Shown here in pieces: positions 59,431 through 64,000 of a DNA stretch of 64,000 nt. The DNA is from Mimachlamys varia (lineage: Eukaryota > Mollusca > Bivalvia > Pectinida > Pectinidae), in contig OX392535.1 of the NCBI GenBank assembly GCA_947623455.1, forward strand, positions 36,294,688-36,358,687, given 5' to 3'. Made by a program: the position numbers and the translations under genes. Within the stretch, counting starts at the first letter, position 1, and every line of letters starts with the position of its first letter. The notes under the pieces are model-generated. The model made no database searches, was not told the origin of the DNA, and saw only the letters and a list, made by a program, of their open reading frames with translations.

Positions 59431-59519
59431 GAACAATAAAAGAGCACGGCCAAAATGACCAAACACAATCTCTCTGTGTGGTCACTTTGTCCGCGCTCTG
59501 TTTCTGTCTTTGGGTCCTG

Positions 59520-60950
59520 TTTGAAATGACGTTGTGTCATCTATGAGGTCTGTGTATGGTCATTTTGTCTATGCCTTGGTACTGTCTTGGGGTCCTATTT
59601 CAGGTGACCTTGTCCAAGACCTGGTTTCATTTTGAGAGTCTGTGTGTGGTCATTTTGTCAGTGCCCTTTTACTGCCTCTTGGTCCTGTGTGAGGTCACCT
59701 GTGTGAGGTCACCTTGTACAAGACATGATGACATCTTGTAGGCCTGTTGGTATTAACTTTGTCCGTGCCCTGGTACTGTCCGAGGGTCCTGTGATAGGTG
59801 ACCTTGTAAAAGACCTTGTGACACTTGAGTCCCTGTTTGTGGTCACTTTGCTTGTGTCCTGGTACTGTCTTGGGGCCCTTTGTAAGTCGACCGTGTGCCA
59901 TTTTGAAGGTTGTGTGTGGCCATTTCGCTCGTGCCCTGTTACTATGGTCGGGTCCTGTTTTGGGTGACACATGGTTTTGGACATGGTCACCTCAAACAGG
60001 ACCGATCATAGTACCAGGGCACGCACATCCACTCAAAATAGCACAAGGTCGACTCATAAGGACACCAAGACAGTAACAGGACATATACAAAGTGTCCACA
60101 AAAGCTATCAAGATGTCACCAGGTTTTGTACAAAGCCATCTCGTACAGGATCCCAAGACAGTACCAATGCACAGACAAAATGACCACAGGCTTTATAAAT
60201 GACACAAGGTCTCAGACAAGGTCATCACACACTGGACCCTTGGACAGTACCAGAGCACGGAGAAAGAGAATACCAACGGGCCTACAAGATGTCACCAGGT
60301 CTTGTACAAGGTTACCTCACACGGGACTCAAAGACAGACACAGGACACGGACATAATTACCACACAGGCCCTCAAGATGTCATTAGGTCTCAGACAGAGT
60401 CACCTCCCACAGGACCCTAAGACAGAACCAATGCACTGACAAAATGACCTCGTAGATCACACCAGGTCTCGTTCAAGGTCACCTCACACAAGTACCTAAG
60501 AGATACCAGGGCACGGACAAAGTGACCACACACAGACCCTCTAATATCACCAGGTTTTGGACAAGGTTACCTCAAACAGGACCAGACAGTAGTACCAGGG
60601 CACGGACAAAATGATCACGCACATCCCCCAACATGGCACAAGGTCAACTCGCAAAGGACCCCAACACAGTACTAGGACACAGACAAAGTGACCACAATCA
60701 GCCATCAAGATGTCACCAGGTTTTATATAATGTCATCTCATACAAGACCCCAAAACAATACCGGGGCACGGACAAAGAGAACACACACAGGCTCGCAAGA
60801 TAATACTAGGTATTAGACAAAGTCACCTCCCACAGAACCCCAAGAACCAATGCACTGACAAAATGACTTCATAGATGACACAAGGTCTCGGACAAAGGCA
60901 TGTCACACAGGACCCTGGGACAGTCCCTAAATATGTCACCGGTTTTTGTA
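59520..60950. repeat. Head-to-head minisatellite, about 90-bp unit
   Basis: From 59520 to about 59985 units read GTGGTCATTTTGTC, GCCCTGGTACTGTC, GGGTCCTGT and GGTGACCTTGT. From about 59986 to 60950 the same unit runs in reverse (ACAGGACCC, GACAGTACCAGGGCACGGAC, AAAGTGACCACA). The array flips orientation once near 59985. Several long frames across it (59695-60420) are artefacts. Confidence 0.85.
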
Positions 60951-61069
60951 CATGGACATCTTCAGAGATATGAATACTTATACAATATGTTTCTTCGTGT
61001 TTCCCGGAAAAAAGTCTCATTTGCTTATTGTGTGCTTACTTGTTGGGATTGGCAATTGATGATGATTAT

Positions 61070-61870
61070 TAAAACATAATCTCACATAATAATAATAATT
61101 AGCTTGTGTTTGGACCAAGTTCTAAATGAAATACATTTTCTGAAGGCAAGTGTTTATCTAAGAAGGAAAACCAAGGTCTCAGTTGTGTCAATTAACCGGA
61201 GGGTACCTTAAAACGGCATTTTCCGCTAAATTTGGTGCTCGTCTGCTCAATTTCGCCGCCGCCATTCGACTAATTATAGGATTCTCAACCTTGTATGACA
61301 TAAAACATTTTCTATATTTTGTTAACCTTAAAAGTTTAGATTATCAAACAATAACATATTTATTTAATATCAAGATTTATTACTAAGCACATCAGTACCA
61401 TAGTTATATTTTTATTATCGTTTTCTATGTTAAAAAAAACACTTCTGATGTTTTCTTGCGAATCGGCACGGAACCGGGAGCAGGTAGGTGGTCACATGTT
61501 TAAAAAAAAAAAAATACGTGATATCTCGTATCAAAATAAAACCGAAAGCGCAAATGTCAGGTAGCCGCGGTAAACAAATATTGGCTGACGAAAACAAAGT
61601 CACAAGACTAGACAAGAAAGAAGCTGAAAGAGACTGTTGAAAGATCGGAACAGATGCATCTGATAAACAAAAAGAAAAACGACACCATCAAAGAAGACGA
61701 AGAGCATGGTTTGACGGAAGAAGAGTGGTTGAGTTTACAGTGCTTTCGGAAAACAAAAACGTACAGCTGATACGTATACTTTCTTCATTTACGTATACTG
61801 TAATATCATGTTCGGTAAAGCTTGTAATAGTAACAATGATAATAAAAACAAGTGCTTATTGAAATAGAGA
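61070..61870 (+). repeat. Dispersed module Y-X, copy 2
   Basis: Bases 61070-61400 match part Y (about 425-780) and 61410-61830 match part X (1-430), as described for the left end. Part of X reads the same peptide as 248-346: from 61650, ASDKQKEKRHHQ, AWFDGRRVVEFTVL and SENKNVQLIR, without the early stop. Confidence 0.75.
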
Positions 61871-62665
61871 ACCATTAGAAACGTCCCCTAAATCACCACA
61901 GTGCGGGTCGTAGTGCTGAAATATATGTACATACCAGATTTTATGAAAATTGGACGATATTTAATTTTCGACCAATCAGAACGCAATATATGACGGCCAT
62001 TTTGGTTGAATCGTGAAACCCAAGTATTGGTGTTGTTTGTAGAGTCATAAATCACCTACATACTAAATTGGAGAGAATTTCAACCAATCAGAAGCCAGTA
62101 TGTTGCTGCCATTTAAGATACGAAGGAGACGAAAAAGAAGAAAACGAAAAAAAAACCGTAGAAATAACCATTAAGCCCCCCACTTCTATGGGGATCATTA
62201 CAGAAGTTCACAAGCTCCAATTGATCCTATACATTAAATACAAACACTTGTTGAACAAAATTTCATATTGCCTATATTTCACGTGTGTTATTATTCTAAA
62301 TAAAAGAAAATAGGGCTTTCGTATCTCTCATTAATAATACCCCGAAAGCGGGGGGACAACGATTCTCTGAATTTTCTCGTTTACTTGTGAAAATAGAGAT
62401 ACATGTATAACAAAGCATAACACACAACGGAGGTTTCACGATGCCTGGCCAGGATGACATTAAAATACCGTACTAAACAAACAATCATTAACTACTTTCA
62501 AATTCTACATCCAATCCAATAACAAAAAGGTAATATGTTACAACTTAGAATCTAGTAAACAAAGGCATATCATTAATAATATAGATCTAGTCCTACTTTC
62601 AAAATCAGTTGGTGATACCCGCCAGTAAAACGGTAAATATTATTTCCGGTCAACTAATCATTTTT
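61871..62665. other. No gene recognised
   Basis: Contains an 81-codon frame (62068-62313) with a basic, lysine/glutamate-rich start and no motif. CCAATCAGAA occurs twice (61973, 62084). Confidence 0.45.
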
Positions 62666-62667
62666 TA

Positions 62668-62668
<1 letters not shown>

Positions 62669-62699
<31 letters not shown>
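62669..62699. repeat. (TG)n microsatellite
   Basis: About 15 TG repeats directly before the minisatellite. Confidence 0.9.
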
Positions 62700-62700
<1 letters not shown>

Positions 62701-64000
62701 GGAGGGGTGTATTGTGTGAACATGCGTGTCGTGTAAACCTGTGTATTTTGTGACCACGTGTGTCGTTTAACGCTATGTATTGTCCGACCACGTGTATCTT
62801 GTAACCCTGTGTTATGTGTGACCACGTGTGATGTGTAATTCTGTATAAGTGTGACCACCTCATGTGGTGTGTAACCCTGTGTATTGTGTGACCACGTGTA
62901 TCGTGTAACCCTTTGTAGTGTATGACCACGTGTGTTGTGTTACTCTGTGTATTGTGTGACCACCTCGTGTGTTGTGTAACCCTGTCTATTTTGTGACCAC
63001 GTCTGATGTGTCATTATGTGCATTGTGTGACTACTTCGTGTGGTTTGTAACCTTGTGCACTGTGTGATCACGTGTATCGTGTAACCCTGTGTACTGTGTG
63101 ACAACGTGTGTCGTGTATCTCTGTGTATTGTGTGATCACGTGTGTTGTGTAACCCTGTGTATTGTTTGACCACTTGTGTCGTGTAACCCTGTGTATTGTG
63201 TGACATTGTGTGTCATGTAACCCTGTGTATTGTGTGACCACGTGTGTCGTGTTACCATGTGTATTGTATGACCTCGTTAGTCGTGTGACCCTGTGTATTT
63301 TGTGACCACGTGTGTCGTGTAACTCTGTGTATTGTGTGACCACGTGTGTCGTGTAACCCTGTGTATTATGTGACCACTCGTGTCATGAAACTTTCTGTAT
63401 TGTGTGACCACGAGATTCTTGTAACCCTTTGTATTGTGTGACAACTTATGTCATGCAACTCTGTGCATTGTGTGATCACGAATTCTTTTTACCCTGTGCA
63501 TGTATGACCACTTGTGTCGTGCAACCCTGTGTAGTATGTGACCAAGCGCCTCTTGTAACCCTGTGAATTGTGTGACCACGTGTGTCGTGTAACCCTGTGT
63601 ATTATGTGACCAAGCGTTTCTTATAAACCTGTGAATTGTGTGACCACTTCTGTCAAGTAAATCTTTGTAGTGTGTGACCACGAGTTATCTGTTACTCTGT
63701 GTATTGTGTGACCACTTGTGTCATGTAACCCTGTGTATTATGTGACATCGTGTGTCGTGTAACTCTGTGTATTGTGTGACATCGTGTGTTGTGTAACCCT
63801 GTGTATTGTGTGACATCGTGTGTCGTGTAACTCTGTCTATTGTGTGACATCGTGTGTTGTGTAACCCTGTGTATTGTGTGACATCGTGTGTCGTGTAACT
63901 CTGTGTGTTGTGACCATGAGTTTTCTGTTACCCTGTGTATTGTGTGACATCGTGTGTCGTGTAACTCTGTGTGTTGTGACCATGAGTTTTCTGTTACCCT
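62700..64000. repeat. 34-bp minisatellite, continues past the window
   Basis: The unit, consensus start GTGTAACCCTGTGTATTGTG then TGACCACGTGTGTC, repeats about 38 times with substitutions. Near 63720-63960 a higher-order variation with TGACATCGTG in place of TGACCACGTG appears. The minus-strand frames with repeated TQYTGLHDTRG-type text are translations of the array, not a protein. Confidence 0.9.

Noticed and set aside
59145..60420. Several 60-130 codon frames
   Set aside because: They lie in the 76-bp and 90-bp tandem repeats and have no family resemblance.
62654..63681. Long minus-strand frames rich in His, Thr, Tyr and Arg repeats
   Set aside because: They are translations of the 34-bp minisatellite, which is not a multiple of three, so all frames look alike. 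No start context or motif.

Overview
The window looks like nuclear DNA of an invertebrate, most probably a bivalve mollusc. The grounds are AT-rich sequence, very low gene density, GT/AG introns, tRNA-headed SINEs with a shared 'GGGTACTC' core, several classes of degraded retroelement (LINE, Penelope-like, a trace of Gypsy), a Crypton-type tyrosine recombinase, many MITE-like inverted repeats, and a secreted protein with a farnesoic-acid-O-methyltransferase-like (FAMeT, Methyltransf_FA) domain of a kind frequent in molluscs. No bacterial, organellar or viral gene set is present. Most of the short open frames here are chance frames inside repeats. All family calls are from reading the sequence, without database searches.

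Layout. 1-3.3 kb: a repeated module with short coding remnants, one exon resembling a Mutator-like transposase domain, and a SINE with its target duplication. 4.0-13.2 kb: a long imperfect inverted repeat (arms about 3.1 and 2.2 kb) whose loop holds a dead LINE in minus orientation. 13.4-14.5 kb: a MITE, a GIY-YIG endonuclease fragment of a Penelope-like element, and a small conserved gene-end module with a polyadenylation signal. 15.6-17.4 kb: a two-exon Crypton-type tyrosine recombinase on the minus strand, with two single-base frame breaks and a tRNA-like sequence in its intron. 17.5-34 kb: no gene recognised; dispersed repeats, a palindromic minisatellite, retroelement tails and a dead reverse transcriptase.

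34.4-52.4 kb holds the one gene that looks alive. A TATA box, a signal-peptide exon (34411-34456) and a 12-codon exon (35081-35116) are followed, after a 13.6 kb transposon-filled intron, by three tandem copies (48.7, 50.2 and 51.6 kb) of a 527-nt terminal exon. Each copy has its own acceptor in the same phase and its own stop, so any one can be joined to the shared leader to give a 202-residue secreted protein. The three versions differ at about 25 residues, and the changes are mostly amino-acid-changing. The leader intron contains a pair of TA-flanked MITEs, one with a second TTAA-flanked MITE nested inside it, and a LINE split by a Penelope-like reverse transcriptase.

52.5-64 kb has no recognised gene. 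It holds another retroelement tail, candidate long terminal inverted repeats around 54.1-57.8 kb, microsatellites, a head-to-head minisatellite, a second copy of the module seen at the left end, and a 34-bp minisatellite running off the right edge.
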